Origin: Sesamum alatum | Lineage: Eukaryota; Streptophyta; Magnoliopsida; Lamiales; Pedaliaceae | DNA length: 64,000 nucleotides | Assembly (NCBI GenBank): GCA_034509735.1 | Contig: JACGWO010000011.1 | Span: forward strand, 11,069,866 to 11,133,865 | Reading direction: 5' to 3' | Shown here: positions 11,341-22,802 of the stretch, in pieces | How positions within the stretch are numbered: the first letter of the stretch is position 1 | Layout of the letters: each line of letters opens with the position of its first letter | Notes under the pieces: model-generated | The model's input: the letters and a program-made list of their open reading frames with translations, nothing else | Databases searched by the model: none | Told to the model about the DNA's origin: nothing | Translations under genes and position numbers: made by a program

Positions 11341-12490
11341 TAAAAGCAAATGAAATTGACAAAAGAGAAAAATAAAATTATAGGTAGTTAATAAGTTCAA
11401 TATATATAAAGTGAAGAATAATGACTTCAGGTTGAAAATTCCACATGATAAATGAATTATTCATTACAAAGTAACTAAATTATCTTATAGTATTTATGAT
11501 AATTAATTGGCATGAATCCAACTACTTGAAAAATAATGACTTCAGGTTGAAAATTCAACATAATAAAAGGAATTATTCATTAAAAAGTAACTTTATTATC
11601 TGACCGTATATTTTTTTCTAAGAGAAATTTGTTTATATCATATGAAAAATATGATAGTATCTTTTGTATAATGTATTTATATTATTGTGTTTGAGAAAAT
11701 CAAGATTTGTGAGAGTATGTACGAAAATTAAAATTTATGAGTAAATTATTTATTTTTATTCTTTGGTCCATTAAAAGCAAATGAAATTGTCAAAAGAAAA
11801 AATAAAAGGGAAAAATGCAATTTTAGTCCACTAACATAGGCGTGGGGGCACTTTTGGTCCAAGGCTATTCCAAAATAGCATTTTAGGACACTAATTTATA
11901 AAAAATTACAATTGACGTCCAAAGTGCCTTAATTTCGCCGAAATTCGTCACGCACAATGGACGTGACACCCAAAATTTGAGAGTTCTTTACGTCTTCGGT
12001 CAAACTTGTCACATCAACATCCATCGTATTTAACAGGCCATGTAGACGAATTTGGCTAGAGACGTAAAAAACCCCCCAATTTTCAGGGTCACGTGCATTG
12101 GGCGTGACATATTCTGGCGAAATTAGAGCACTTTGAATGCCAATTGCGATTTTTTATAAGTTATTGTCCCAAAATACTATTTTGGAATAGCCCTGAACCA
12201 AAAAGTGCCACCACCCCTCTGTTGGTGGACCAAACTTGCATTTTTCCCAAAATAAAATTATAGGTAGTTTATCAAGTGAAAAATAATGCTTTTAAGTTGG
12301 AAATTCAACATGATAAATGAATTATTTATTACAAAGTAACTCAATTATCTTATAGTATAGTATCTATGATAATTAATGGGCATGAATCCAACCACTAAAA
12401 AAATAATGACTTCACGTTGGAAATTCAACATAATAAAAGGAATTCTTCATTAAAAAGTAACTTTATTATCTGACTGTATCTATAATAATT
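11341..12490. repeat. Local tandem duplication, second copy split by a MITE
   Basis: The stretch starting TAAAAGCAAATGAAATTG at 11341-11612 recurs at 11772-11807 plus 12249-12480, with the MITE 11808-12248 between the halves. Each copy also contains two shorter repeats around TAATGACTTCA...GAAAATTCAACAT. No gene. Confidence 0.8.
11808..12248. mobile_element. MITE, 441 bp, 9-bp target duplication
   Basis: The terminal inverted repeats start GGGAAAAATGCAA at both ends. The element is flanked by AAAATAAAA at 11799-11807 and 12249-12257. The first copy of the local duplication carries the same site once (11369-11377), so this is a proven insertion. Nine-base duplications suggest a Mutator-type origin. 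It has no coding capacity. Confidence 0.88.
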
Positions 12491-12599
12491 AATAGACATG
12501 AACCTAACTACTAAAAAAACATTTATTATGTTATGTTTGTACTCGAAATTTGTTCGTAGAACAATCAGCATAAACTATTAGGTTAAAGACATCCTTGGT

Positions 12600-13138
12600 C
12601 CAGCCACCACATATAAAAAATGGATGTTTCTTACCTAGCACTTTGAACCCTTTAGGAATAGATGAAGTCAGTTGTCAACATATGGCCATATCAAATTAAT
12701 GTGATTATGTTTTTGTCAAATTTACTTGTACGGTTCAACTGAAACTTGTGTCAATCAAGCTTCACGTAACCTCAGAAGTAGTTAAAACTTGACCAAATTT
12801 GCAGTAAATTTGAAGTTTTAAACTAGTTTTCAGAAGAGACTCGAGCTGAATTCGAGCAACTTTGATTAGGTTTTACACTGTTGTAGCCTGAAAAAATGTT
12901 GCAGTCTTATGATCATGTCCAGTAATTAGAAGATGCAGAGGTAGAAGAAAGATGATTAGGGAGTTGAACTAACTCAATCTCCTTCCCAACAACCATGGAA
13001 AACTTGTGATTCTCCACGTCCATCGTCTATAAATACCATAGAACCCGAAACTCAGAGCATTACTCAGAAAATTGAACACATTTCCAATCAAATAAAGAAA
13101 ACGTTTCGTCAGCCACCTCTCAATTTCCTGCTGAAACG
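12600..13138 (+). promoter_or_regulatory. PELPK-A promoter and 5' leader
   Basis: TATA box TATAAATA is at 13028-13035, 104 bp before the ATG. A conserved proximal block (AGTTGAACTAACTC, CTTCCCAACAACCATG, CTCCACGTCC) at 12960-13025 recurs at the same place before genes B and C and in unit D. The ACGTCC core resembles an ACGT-type bZIP site. The wider region 12600-12930 matches unit D best. The 5' leader, 13060-13138, has no intron signal. Confidence 0.75.
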
Positions 13139-13636
13139 ATGGCATTTGATCGCTGCGCTTCCTTTCTCTTGCTATTGCTCATTACTCTGTCATCAATAAG
13201 TGGCAACACAAATCAAGCAGAGGCACGCCACCTCCTGGAGTCAGCCTTGCCCGAGATTCCCAAGCCTGAAATTCCAGGTTTACCAAAGCCGGAGCTACCA
13301 ACACTGCCGAAACCTGAGCTGCCAATATTGCCCAAGCCTGAGATACCAACATTGCCTAAGCCCGAGCTTCCAGCAGTCCCAAAACCTGAGCTTCCGACTT
13401 TGCCCAAGCCACAGCTGCCAAAGCTGGAAAAGGCTGAGGTTCCGGAATTGCCAAAGCCTGAAATCCCGGAATTGCCAAAGCCTGAGCTCCCGGAATTGCC
13501 AAAACCTGAGCTCCCGGAATTGCCAAAGCCTGAATTGCCAACATTGCCAAAGCCTGAGTTGCCTAAGTTTCCTGAACTCCCAAAGTTTCCAGAATTGCCT
13601 ATACCCACTTTGCCGGAAGGACAGAAATCCCCTTGA
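13139..13636 (+). CDS. PELPK-like secreted proline-rich protein, copy A
   Basis: 165 aa, single exon. Residues 1-29 form a signal peptide (MAFDR, hydrophobic FLLLLLITLSSIS, cleavage probably after QAEA). RHLLESAL follows, then about twelve octapeptides of type LPKPELPT/LPKPEIPE, two shorter FPELPK units and the tail PEGQKSP. One conserved octad is LEKAEVPE. The mature part lacks Cys and Tyr. The pattern matches the plant PELPK family (Arabidopsis PELPK1), secreted cell-wall proteins linked to germination and seedling growth. The wall role here is inferred from family and signal peptide. A has two more octads than B and C. The ATG was chosen because it begins the signal peptide and lies 104 bp after the TATA box. 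Confidence 0.93.
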   Translation: MAFDRCASFLLLLLITLSSISGNTNQAEARHLLESALPEIPKPEIPGLPKPELPTLPKPELPILPKPEIPTLPKPELPAVPKPELPTLPKPQLPKLEKAEVPELPKPEIPELPKPELPELPKPELPELPKPELPTLPKPELPKFPELPKFPELPIPTLPEGQKSP

Positions 13637-14740
13637 TGTGAATTATAGGAAAAAATCCTCAAGAATTTGATCTGAGAGTGATAATTCTATGGAGGGAAGG
13701 ATGATTCTGTGAGGGCTTGTTCCAGCTAGAATGATTGATTTCGTATACTTGTTTGGTTGTCTACTTATCTTGTTGTGTTCTGGTGATGTGCAGCTTTATA
13801 TGCCAGTTTATTTCGATTTGTATTTCTCTGTAAAATATGCTCAATATATATTTCATGATTGTTTTGGAGGTTGTTTGATTTCTTTCTTGTGGTTTGTGTA
13901 ATAATCAACTCTAGTTTCGCCTTCTTTCTCCCGCTTCTTTGAACTTTCGAAATATTTCAATCAATGATACATGTATTTCTCCCTGACCCCAATGCTAAGA
14001 GTGACACCAGCGTGAAGATCTGATGAGAAATGAAGAACAAGAAGAAAAAACAAGTGGAATTAAGGTTTGGTACATTTAAAAAGGGCAAAACTATGTTTCT
14101 GGTCGCATAACTTTGGGAGTGGGATTCTCAAGTTTCAAAATTCTCTTTAGCGCAAAAGTCAAGGTGTTCATCATATAAATCATCTGAATTCAACGGTTAA
14201 TTCGTGATTGCGTGGAGTGAAATCAACTAATTAACGTTATGGAAGCACAATTCCAACTTGGTGAAAGATCGAAGCTCTTATTCCACCAAGAATTACACAA
14301 GTTCAAATCAAATATTTTAAAATTTATAATATTTAATTCGAAAACAAGTCAAAATCATCGAATTAACGTTATTAAAGATTCAAAACAATGTGAAGCAGAT
14401 CAAAATATCATGTTCCACCTGCAAAATCGTCAAATCAAATATCATGTTCTTGAAATAAAGAATTGAACGACTCAAGTAGAGATTTTACCCACAAGCATAT
14501 TATCAAATTTAAGAATTTCATTTGTAATATTTCTTGTATCGTTGATTTATGAACACGAAAATTTGCGTCACAGCCATTAAGAAGAAAAAAAAAATCTGTG
14601 GGTCAAGTCAGCAAGCAAATTTGTCTGATTTATATGTTGACCATATTTGCGTTACAGCCCTTAATAAGAAATCAAACTTCATAAAAAAAAAAAATGGGAT
14701 GAAGGATATTATAGGAATGCCTCTTTTATATTATATTAGA
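13637..14740 (+). other. PELPK-A 3' flank
   Basis: 13637-14130 aligns with the downstream flanks of B and C (for example AGAATGATTGATTTC, ATATATTTCATGATTG, CTTGACCCCAATGCTA-like words) and probably holds the 3' UTR. 14230-14740 contains short open frames without recognisable domains and A-rich runs, which I treat as chance. No other gene seen. Confidence 0.6.
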
Positions 14741-16950
14741 AAGCATAACGTGCGATGTACGCGTATAAATATATTTTTAGAAGTAAATATGTTATTTATG
14801 ATAAATTCTTGATATTATTCATATTTTTGTCATTGAAACATTAGTATTATACAATTGTATTTTCAAAAAAATTGATAATAATTATTAAATTGATACAGAA
14901 ATTATTCAATTCTATTATTTGTAATTCACTTTCTAAAGTTAATTGGTACTATTGAATAAAGAGATATCCCCAAAATTTAATTTTTGTATTTCGTATATTC
15001 ACTAATGATTATTTCATTATTATGTATCAAACCAATTAATATGAAAATATAGAATAATGATATGTGAAAAATTAATATTAAAATAAAACTAATTAGTCAA
15101 AGCTCCTTATCTTGGATAGAAGAAATTCCAATTTAATAACATAAATTGATCAATTTTATTTGTAGGTTTTATTATGCTTATTTTCTGTTGTTTAATTTAA
15201 TTTAATTTTTTTGTTACATTTTATATGTGTGTGTTGTATGTTTTCTTTTACTACTATATTTGAATGTCATTTATTTTTAATTTATTGACACTATTACAAA
15301 CTAATTATTTGTTGACTATTGTTATAAAACTATAATCAAATTGGACCATAGTACCGATATTTGTATTGTAAGATCTTATAATGTATGTTCATCATATTTC
15401 AGTATCAACTTTTTTATATTGTCAAAGTATTATTTACATGCTTTATTAGCTTCTAAATTTTGAAATATTATTGTATAAAATTTTATTTTTCACCTTTATA
15501 AAAGAAACAATAGATGTAAAACTAAAATATTTGTATATCTAATTCTAAAAAAATCAAGTGCTAAGAGATTCAGTCAATAGTTGAATTTTCATAAGCAATT
15601 TCAATTTAATAATATTCTATTCATATATCAATTTTTATTTTCTTTAGTACTCATGTTTTTTAAACTTAAGTTATTTTTATAAATTTATTACTGAAAAATA
15701 TATTAATCTCATTGGCTTATTTATTTATCATCTTTTTTTTTTCTAATTTCATCATAATTAACTCAGTTTTATTTATTATTTTATTGTACTAAGTTTATCT
15801 AAAATTTATTAATTTTCTAATATGAAAATGTAATTGTACTAATGTGCTAGTATATAATTATTTTAAACTGTTATGCTTTTAATTATTATTGTATTAATGT
15901 TTACTCATCATTTGATGTTTCTTATTTTCATAAGGGGAAATAGCATTTTTCAGTCCGTAACTTAGGTCCTTTCCATTTTAATTTGGTCCATTGATTTTGT
16001 GATTCTCACTTTTGGTCTCGCAAATATTAAAAAGTAACAATTTTGGTTCTATAACACCATTCCCTTTGGATATTAAAAAAAAATGACATGTGGGCGCTAA
16101 GTGTATAATAATACAAGGGGACTAAATGTTACAACTTTTATGCACCTTTTAAAGCATAAAAATAGTTATATATGTCTCGTTAGGACCTACAATTATGTTA
16201 GTTAATTTACTACTCAATAAGATAAGGTTTTAAATTAAATTATATTACTATTTATACTCTTCTTCAATGTCAATGTCTTGGGGGTGCAGGGGGAGGGGGA
16301 CATGGTATTTTTAGCCTATTAATATTGAAATAAAATCAATTAGTTATCTCTTTTTTAAATTTTCAATAGCACTGTAATCGGATTGATAATTTTTATTTGT
16401 AATTAAATTTTGATACTTAATCGTTATTCGATTTTAGAAGAAATTTCATTTTAATAAAATTCATCAATTTTTATTCGTAGGTTTTATTGTGTCTCTTTGC
16501 CATTGTTTGATTTTGCTATATTATGTCTGTGTATGTAATATGTTTTCTTTTACTATAATTTGAATGTCGTTGCTTTATAATTTATTTTTACTAAATGATT
16601 ACAAACTAATTATTTATTGGCTATTATTATAAAAATATAATTTAATTGGACAATACTACCAATATTTTGTATTATAAGATCCTAATGTTAATTATATTTC
16701 AGTATCAAAATATTGTCAAAGTATTATTTACATACTTTATTACCATCTAAAATTTGAAATATTATTGTATAAAATTTTATTTTTTGCCTTTATATTGCAA
16801 TTTTAATTCTATATATTTTTAGTTTAACTTCTTAATCTTATTTTCATATGCACTGATTGGTATAATCTATTTCTTATTCAATAATATATTATGTTACAAC
16901 TTTATTTTTTATGTCATATTTGTTATTGTAATACTTTTATTATTGTCAAA
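14741..16950. repeat. AT-rich downstream part of PELPK unit A
   Basis: It begins with the motif GTATAAATATATTTTTAGA that also starts the distal flanks of units B (19746) and C (60841), so it is part of the duplicated PELPK unit. 15118-15480 and 16436-16800 are two diverged direct copies of one about 360-bp segment, also present at 32990-33360 and 61200-61600. 15940-16130 looks like a half MITE (GGGGAAATAGCATTTTTCAG). No gene. Confidence 0.7.
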
Positions 16951-17510
16951 AATTATAAATAAATCAATAATATCAAAGACAATGCAATAAACAATTATGA
17001 AAAATTAAGTTCTCATTACGGCTTAATATTACTCATAATTCTCAATGTAACCAAAATATTTATAATGGTGTTTAACTATGGCTAATATTTTGGTATCACT
17101 TATTGAACAACGACAATGGTCATTTGTGTTATGGACGCAATCTTAGAGGTAGTTAAAACTTGGATAAACTTGTCGTAAATACTCGAATTTAATTAAACTA
17201 GCTTTGTGGGTAAAAGATTCAAGCTAAATTGAAAAAACTTGGATTCATTTACACTTGTATATATTAGCCTAAATAAAAAAAGGTTGAATTAGAACACCTT
17301 GCAGTCTGTCTAATAATTAGAAGATGATTAGGGAGTTGAACTAACTCAATCTCCTTCCCAACAACTATGGCAAGACTTTTGGTGATTCTTCAAGTCCAGC
17401 ATCTATAAATACCATACAATCTAAAACTCCATGCATCACTCAGAACATTGAACACTTTCCCAATCAACGAAAACATTTCCTCAGCCACCTCTCAATTTCC
17501 TGCTCAAACA
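16951..17510 (+). promoter_or_regulatory. PELPK-B promoter and 5' leader
   Basis: TATA box TATAAATA is at 17404-17411, 107 bp before the ATG. The conserved block GGGAGTTGAACTAACTC to CTTCCCAACAAC is at 17330-17368. The region from about 16947 aligns with the unit C upstream region from 57056 at high identity. 17430-17510 is identical to the C leader. Confidence 0.75.
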
Positions 17511-17960
17511 ATGGCATTTGATAGGCACTCTTCCTTTTTCTTGCTATTGCTCATTGCTTTGTCATCAATAAGCGGTAACACACACCAAGCAGAGGCGCGG
17601 CGCCTCTTGGAGTCGGCCTTGCCTGAAATTCCTTTGCCAGAAATTCCAGGTTTACCAAAGCCGGAGCTACCAACACTGCCAAAACCTGAGCTACCAACAC
17701 TGCCAAAACCTGAGCTACCAACATTGCCTAAGCCTGAGCTTCCAGTACTACCAAAACCTGAGCTTCCGACTTTGCCCAAGCCAGAACTGCCAAAGTTGGA
17801 AAAGGCTGAGATCCCGGAATTGCCAAAACCTGAGCTCCCGGAACTGCCAAAACCTGAGATCCCGGAATTGCCAAAGCCTGAGTTGCCTAAATTTCCTGAA
17901 CTTCCAAAGTTCCCAGAATTGCCTAAACCCATTTTGCCGGAAGGACCGAAATCCCCTTGA
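17511..17960 (+). CDS. PELPK-like secreted proline-rich protein, copy B
   Basis: 149 aa, single exon. A signal peptide (MAFDRHSSFFLLLLIALSS, cleavage probably after THQAEA) is followed by RRLLESAL, about ten octapeptides of type LPKPELPT/LPKPELPE including LEKAEIPE, two FPELPK units and PEGPKSP. The family and inferred wall role are as for copy A. The frame stays open upstream through a TTG at 17448, but the ATG at 17511 starts the signal peptide and is conserved in all copies. The coding sequence differs from copy C at one base (Leu to Phe near the C-terminus). The CACTA-2 transposon lies 2 kb downstream and does not touch the gene. Confidence 0.93.
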   Translation: MAFDRHSSFFLLLLIALSSISGNTHQAEARRLLESALPEIPLPEIPGLPKPELPTLPKPELPTLPKPELPTLPKPELPVLPKPELPTLPKPELPKLEKAEIPELPKPELPELPKPEIPELPKPELPKFPELPKFPELPKPILPEGPKSP

Positions 17961-18528
17961 TTTGAATCATAGGAAAAAATCATCAAGAATTTGATCTCAA
18001 GAGAGGGAGGGATGATTCTTTGAGGACTTGTTGTAGCTAGAATGATTGATTTCATATACTTGTTTGGTTGTCTACTTATATATCTTGTTGTGATCTGGTG
18101 AGGTGGAGATGTTATTTATGCTTCTGTCAGTTTACATTTCAGTATTTTCGATTTGTATTTATCTATAAAATATTCCCAATATATATTTCATGATTGTTTG
18201 AGGGTTTGTTTGATTTCTTGTGGTTAAATTTGTGTAAGAGCCAACTCTACTTTTGCCTTCCTTCTTCCTTTTTTTCAATTTCTCAAATATTTGAATCAAT
18301 GTTGGATGTATTTCACCTTGACCCCAATGCTACTAGCAAGATGGGATAGTGTAGAGATTTTAGGAGAAATTCACTAGAATTAGAAAAAATAAGTAGAATT
18401 AAGTTTTGGTACGTACGCTTAAAAGAAGGCAAAATTATGTTTCTGTTTGTGTAACTTTGGGGGTGGCATTTTCAAATTCAAATACCATAGTTGCCAATTT
18501 TCTTTATTATATTGGTGTCAATTTAAAA

Positions 18529-18805
18529 GCAGGGAAAATATAAGTAATTCCCTTGTGATATTGCAAATGTGCAAATTATCCCTCTATGAGAAATAACATA
18601 GCAATTTACTTTCCTGTGTTTTTTAATATGAATCGATTTACCTCCATGTGTTTTTCAAAATGGAGCAATTTACCTTTCTATCTGGGGAGGTAAATTACTC
18701 CATTCTAACGAATACAGGAAGATAAATTGTCAAGTTTTTTATTTATTTATAGAGGGATAATTTGCTCATTTGCAATATCACACGAATGTAAATTGCATTA
18801 AACCC
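18529..18805. mobile_element. MITE of about 277 bp in unit B
   Basis: Long inverted repeats share GTGATATTGCAAATG and flanking words at both ends. ATTTAAAA occurs on both sides (18521-18528, 18806-18813). Unit C has the uninterrupted site at 58660-58667, so the insertion is proven by comparison. No coding capacity. Confidence 0.85.
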
Positions 18806-19294
18806 ATTTAAAAACTTTTAGTTTCACCAAAACTTGATCACGTGAAACTCATCACATGGCCAAAAGTTGGAGATTTTATTATTTTGAAGAAAAAAATTGC
18901 ATAGTTCTTGCACATGAGAACTAAAATTACTACTCAACAAATTATATGACCAATATTGTTACCACCTCTTGATTTATATAGGACTAGTTCAGAAAATTGG
19001 GATTGTGTGGTTGGTAAAGTTTCAACTATATATAAGTCCTATAAACTAAGAGGTTCTGTCAATTTAATCTTACGAATTTGATGAGTAGCAATTTCAATTA
19101 TCACAGTAAAAAGCATGTGAATTTTCCTTCAAAATTGAAAAGTCGTAATATTTAGTCACAGGAGGGTGAGGCACACAAACTTCATGTTATTTGAGAATCT
19201 TCGGTGATCAATGTACTGAAATTTCACAAAATTAGACACATGATATATGGAGTAAATTTTTCGTAATATTATCATCTCAATGATAAAATAAATA

Positions 19295-19321
19295 ATATAT
19301 ATATATATATATATATATATT
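19295..19321. repeat. AT dinucleotide microsatellite
   Basis: (AT)n run in the unit B flank. It is absent from the matching position of unit C near 59150. Confidence 0.85.
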
Positions 19322-20021
19322 ACAGCACAAGAGACCCAATACAAGATTTATATGATGTCTCATGCAAAGGACTAATCTTGCACTATTGTTTCAAAAAACC
19401 CTCAATTCAAAGTTGTCACTTTATAGAGAATCTCTTATAAAGTTCAATTCACTTGTTCCAAACGATCACCCATATACGTACTAGTATCTCCACATAAAGA
19501 AAAGGAAAATGTGATTTTCCCTTCAGAAAAGTAGACGTGTACGTGTTGTGAATTGGATCAATTTAATTAAGTAAATTTTCATTCCAATCTAATATTTGCG
19601 GTTTTTAAGAATCTTAGCCCAAGCTCAACCCACGCGACAATTATAAAAACCCGCACTTTGCGGTTTAATTGCTTTGTTGGGGCGGGTTGACAGTCTTTTG
19701 ATATATAAATTTTTTTGTAACTAAGAAATATGATGTGCAAAGCACGTGTATAAATATATTTTTAGAGGTAAATATATCATTCATAGTTAGACACAGAAAC
19801 AATAAGTTTATAATATTATTTATCTTTTTTTCATTGAAAAAGTAGTATATACTGTTATATCTTTAAACAAAATCGATAATAATTGTGTTAATTGATAAGA
19901 ATACTATTTAATTCTTTTCACTTTATAAATTTAATTGGTACTACCAAATTAAAATAAGTTTTTCCCCAAAATTAAAAGTTTGCATTTCGTATTCATTAAT
20001 GATTATATATATTTCATTCTT

Positions 20022-20690
20022 CACTACAAAAAAATGCAGGAATAGGAATGGATAGAGACGCCCGCTCCAACCACCGTTCCAAATAGGAACGGTAAATGGA
20101 ACTGTTGTGGAACGGGAAACCGTTGATGACGTCACTGTCGTGGTAATCATAATACAAATTAATAGGAACGACACGACCGTTCCTATTAGAGTGCCAACGT
20201 ATGTGAGCCAATTAGTACACCTATCACCGTTCCTAAAAGGGACCTGATATATTTTGGACTTCAATTTAGAACACGTGTGTGAAATTGGGAACGATTGGTC
20301 GACCGCTAACACTTACCGTTCCTATATGGGTTCCTATGGCCGTGTCTATTTGGACCGGTCAGCTGACCGTTCCAACATGTAGTCCTACATAAGACCCTTT
20401 TCCGCCATGGGAAAAAATATAATGCAATTACCGTTCCAAATTATGGGTATATAGTAAGTGCAATATTGTTACAATTACCGTTCCCAATTGTGCTCCAATG
20501 AGGAACGGTCCCATTGTGTGTGACTAATACCGTTCCTAATATGCCCTAATGGCTATATTACAACGGTAATATTACCGTTCCTGTCACCCCGCCTGCGACC
20601 GTTCCTAAAGCTGGAACAACGACTATATTTAAATGGCTAGTTTTGTGTTCCAAATAATATTCCAATGCCCGTTCCAATATTTTCTATATA
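20022..20690. repeat. CACTA-2 left subterminal repeat block
   Basis: Dense copies of AGGAACGGT / ACCGTTCC in both orientations, the presumed transposase-binding sites. The motif differs from the GCCGTT type of CACTA-1. Confidence 0.9.
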
Positions 20691-20953
20691 TATGTCCCCC
20701 TTCTTTGTCATTGTTCTTATAAATTACTCTCCAACTCATTTTGTTGTAACTCCCCCCCCCCCCACCCTTGATTCTTTATACGGAAAATCGAACATATCAA
20801 TTACCGAGCACGAATTTTGCATTGATATTGATAGGTGTTTTGCTCAGGTAAGTATGCAAAATTCTGTTATTTTTGTATATATATATATATATATATATAA
20901 TATACTCTCGTCATTTAATTGCGTACTGTTGTGAATTATACGTAGGATCAATC

Positions 20954-21300
20954 ATGTTAAGACAGTTCAGGAAATGAATGTATGATCGAGACGTCCTGGG
21001 TGTGACGCCGGAGTTTGAGGACGGTGTTACAACATTTTCAGAATGGGCCCAGTCTCAGCGTGCATATATGGACGGGGACAAGATTAAGTGTCCCTGCCGG
21101 AAGTGCAAAAACGAACGGTTCAAAACACCAGACGAGGTAAATTTTGATTTGTGTATGAAAGGGTTTATGCCAGAGTATTACAATTGGACTTAGCATGGTA
21201 AGGAGAGGGTGCAGGAATACTTTGAAGCATTGACAGCGCCCCCTGTGTAGCAACAACAAACGCCACCCGTTCAGGAGGAGGGCAGTTCGCATTGGGGTGA
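20954..21300 (+). pseudogene. CACTA-2 transposase N-terminus (Transposase-associated domain), early stop
   Basis: The ATG at 20954 starts MLRQFRK followed at once by TGA where CACTA-1 has Trp (RRW). The frame resumes at 20978 with EFEDGVTTFSEWAQSQ and the Cys motif IKCPCRKCKNERFKTPDEV, then FMPEYYNW and a TAG. A Gln/Pro-rich linker with further stops follows. The Cys motif is intact and only nonsense changes inactivate it. It is the first exon of the gene continued at 21715. Confidence 0.87.
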
Positions 21301-22802
21301 TGCGGCTCAAATGGATTGGGCGCAGAGGATGGTATTCGATGTCGCCAGGCCGTCATTCTGGCTTCGTACAACCAGGAGGGACCGACTCATGATGGTACTC
21401 GGTATTGTCCATCTAATGTGGTCCTAGTTCATATTACGATTTGGGGTCCTATGATTATGTGGCTGGCTTGTCAGACCGTTTTTTTTTTATGTAGTTCATG
21501 CTGCCGACCAACCGTTGTGGAACGGCTGCACCACCTCTCAGTTGGCGTCAATTGCCTCTTTGGTGAATATCAAGGCCGAAGGGAGTTTTTCCGAGCATAC
21601 ATATGATCGGTTATGCCAGTGGGCTGATACTGTAATGCCCCGCGATCACACTTTCCCCGCCGATTGTTACAATACGAAGAAATTGATAAGAGAATAGGGT
21701 TTACCAGTTCAGAAGATTGATGCTTGCAAAAACGGTTGCATGTTGTACTGGAAGGACGATATTGATTTGGAATATTGCAAGTTCTGTGGAGACGCTAGGT
21801 ACAAGCCCACAAAGGACAGAAATCCTAAACGCAAGAAGTCCCCGTATGTCATTCTTAGGTATCTACCGCTTACCCCTCGGCTGTAGAGGTTGTATGCGTC
21901 GGAGGCCATAGCAGAGCATATGACTTGGCATGCGAGCCATCAGACGGAGGAAGGATCCATGTGTCATCCGTCCGATGCAGAGGGTTGGAAGCATTTTGAC
22001 CAGACGTATCCTGATTTTGCAACTGAGCCTCGTAATGTTAGACTTGGGTTTTTGCATGGATGGGTTTGCACCGCACGGCCAGTATGGTAAAACTTACTCA
22101 TGTTGGCCCGTGATACTTACACCGTACAATCTCCCACCGGGAATGTGTATGAAGTCTGAGTATATGTTCCTAACGATAGTGATCCCTGACCTATCGAATT
22201 CCAAACGTCTTATCAATGTCTACTTGGAGCCGTTGATCGAGGAGTTGCAGTATTTATGGCATGTGGGTGTACGTACGCACGATACTGCGATAAACCAGGC
22301 ATTCTTGATGCATGCCGCATTGATGTGGACAATAAACGACCACCCTGCTTATGGGATGGCGTCTGGATGGAGTACCGCCAGTGTTATGGGGTGTCCAGTT
22401 TGTATGGAGGACACACGGGCATTCTATTTACAGCACGGTCGGAAGGCATGCTATTTTGACTGCCACAGGCAATTCCTACCACCGGTTCATCCTTATCGCA
22501 GGAAGAAGAAAGCCTTCACTAAAAATCGAATGGAGAGGAAGGTTGCACGTCCGTGGCTGACTGGAGAACAGATCCGAACCCGTGTCAATGCGTTTAGTGT
22601 GGTTGTCGAACAACCATTGAGTGAACCGGAAGGTTACGGTGTCGACCATAAGTGGACGAAGAAAAGCATATTCTGGGAGCTTGAATACTGGAGGGCGCAT
22701 CTGATACGACACAATCTTGATGTCATGCATATTGAGAAGAATGTGTTCGATAATATATTCAATACTGTGATGGACACAAGGGGAAAAAGAATGACAATCT
22801 GA
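21301..22802 (+). pseudogene. CACTA-2 Transposase_21 (TNP2-like) catalytic region, frameshifted
   Basis: From about 21430 the linker and zinc-like segment appear (GCMLYWKDDIDLEYCKFCGD at 21735). 21890-22055 covers HMTWHASHQTEEGSM to PRNVRLGF. A frameshift near 22055 moves the reading to the frame of 21930-22802, which is open for CMDGFAPHGQYGKTYSCWP, VYLEPLIEELQYLWHVG, MGCPVCMEDTRAFYLQHGRK, HKWTKKSIFWELEYW and MHIEKNVFDNIFNTVMD. A TAG near 21883 is another break. This is the longest surviving transposase segment in the window. Confidence 0.9.

Larger units (their letters stand above)
17961..20021 (+). repeat. PELPK-B downstream flank, proximal part
   Basis: Duplicate of 58063-61110. Some blocks are almost identical (18955-19290 against 58795-59125), others clearly diverged (17985-18050). 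It probably includes the 3' UTR and then non-coding DNA. Unit C carries a foldback element at the site corresponding to 19646-19656; unit B carries a MITE at 18529. There is no gene apart from chance ORFs. Confidence 0.8.

Noticed and set aside
13213..13662. Long Gly/Ser-rich ORF on the minus strand opposite PELPK-A (also opposite B and C)
   Set aside because: It is the complement of the coding octapeptide repeat, with no own promoter or signal, and arises automatically from the repeat codons.
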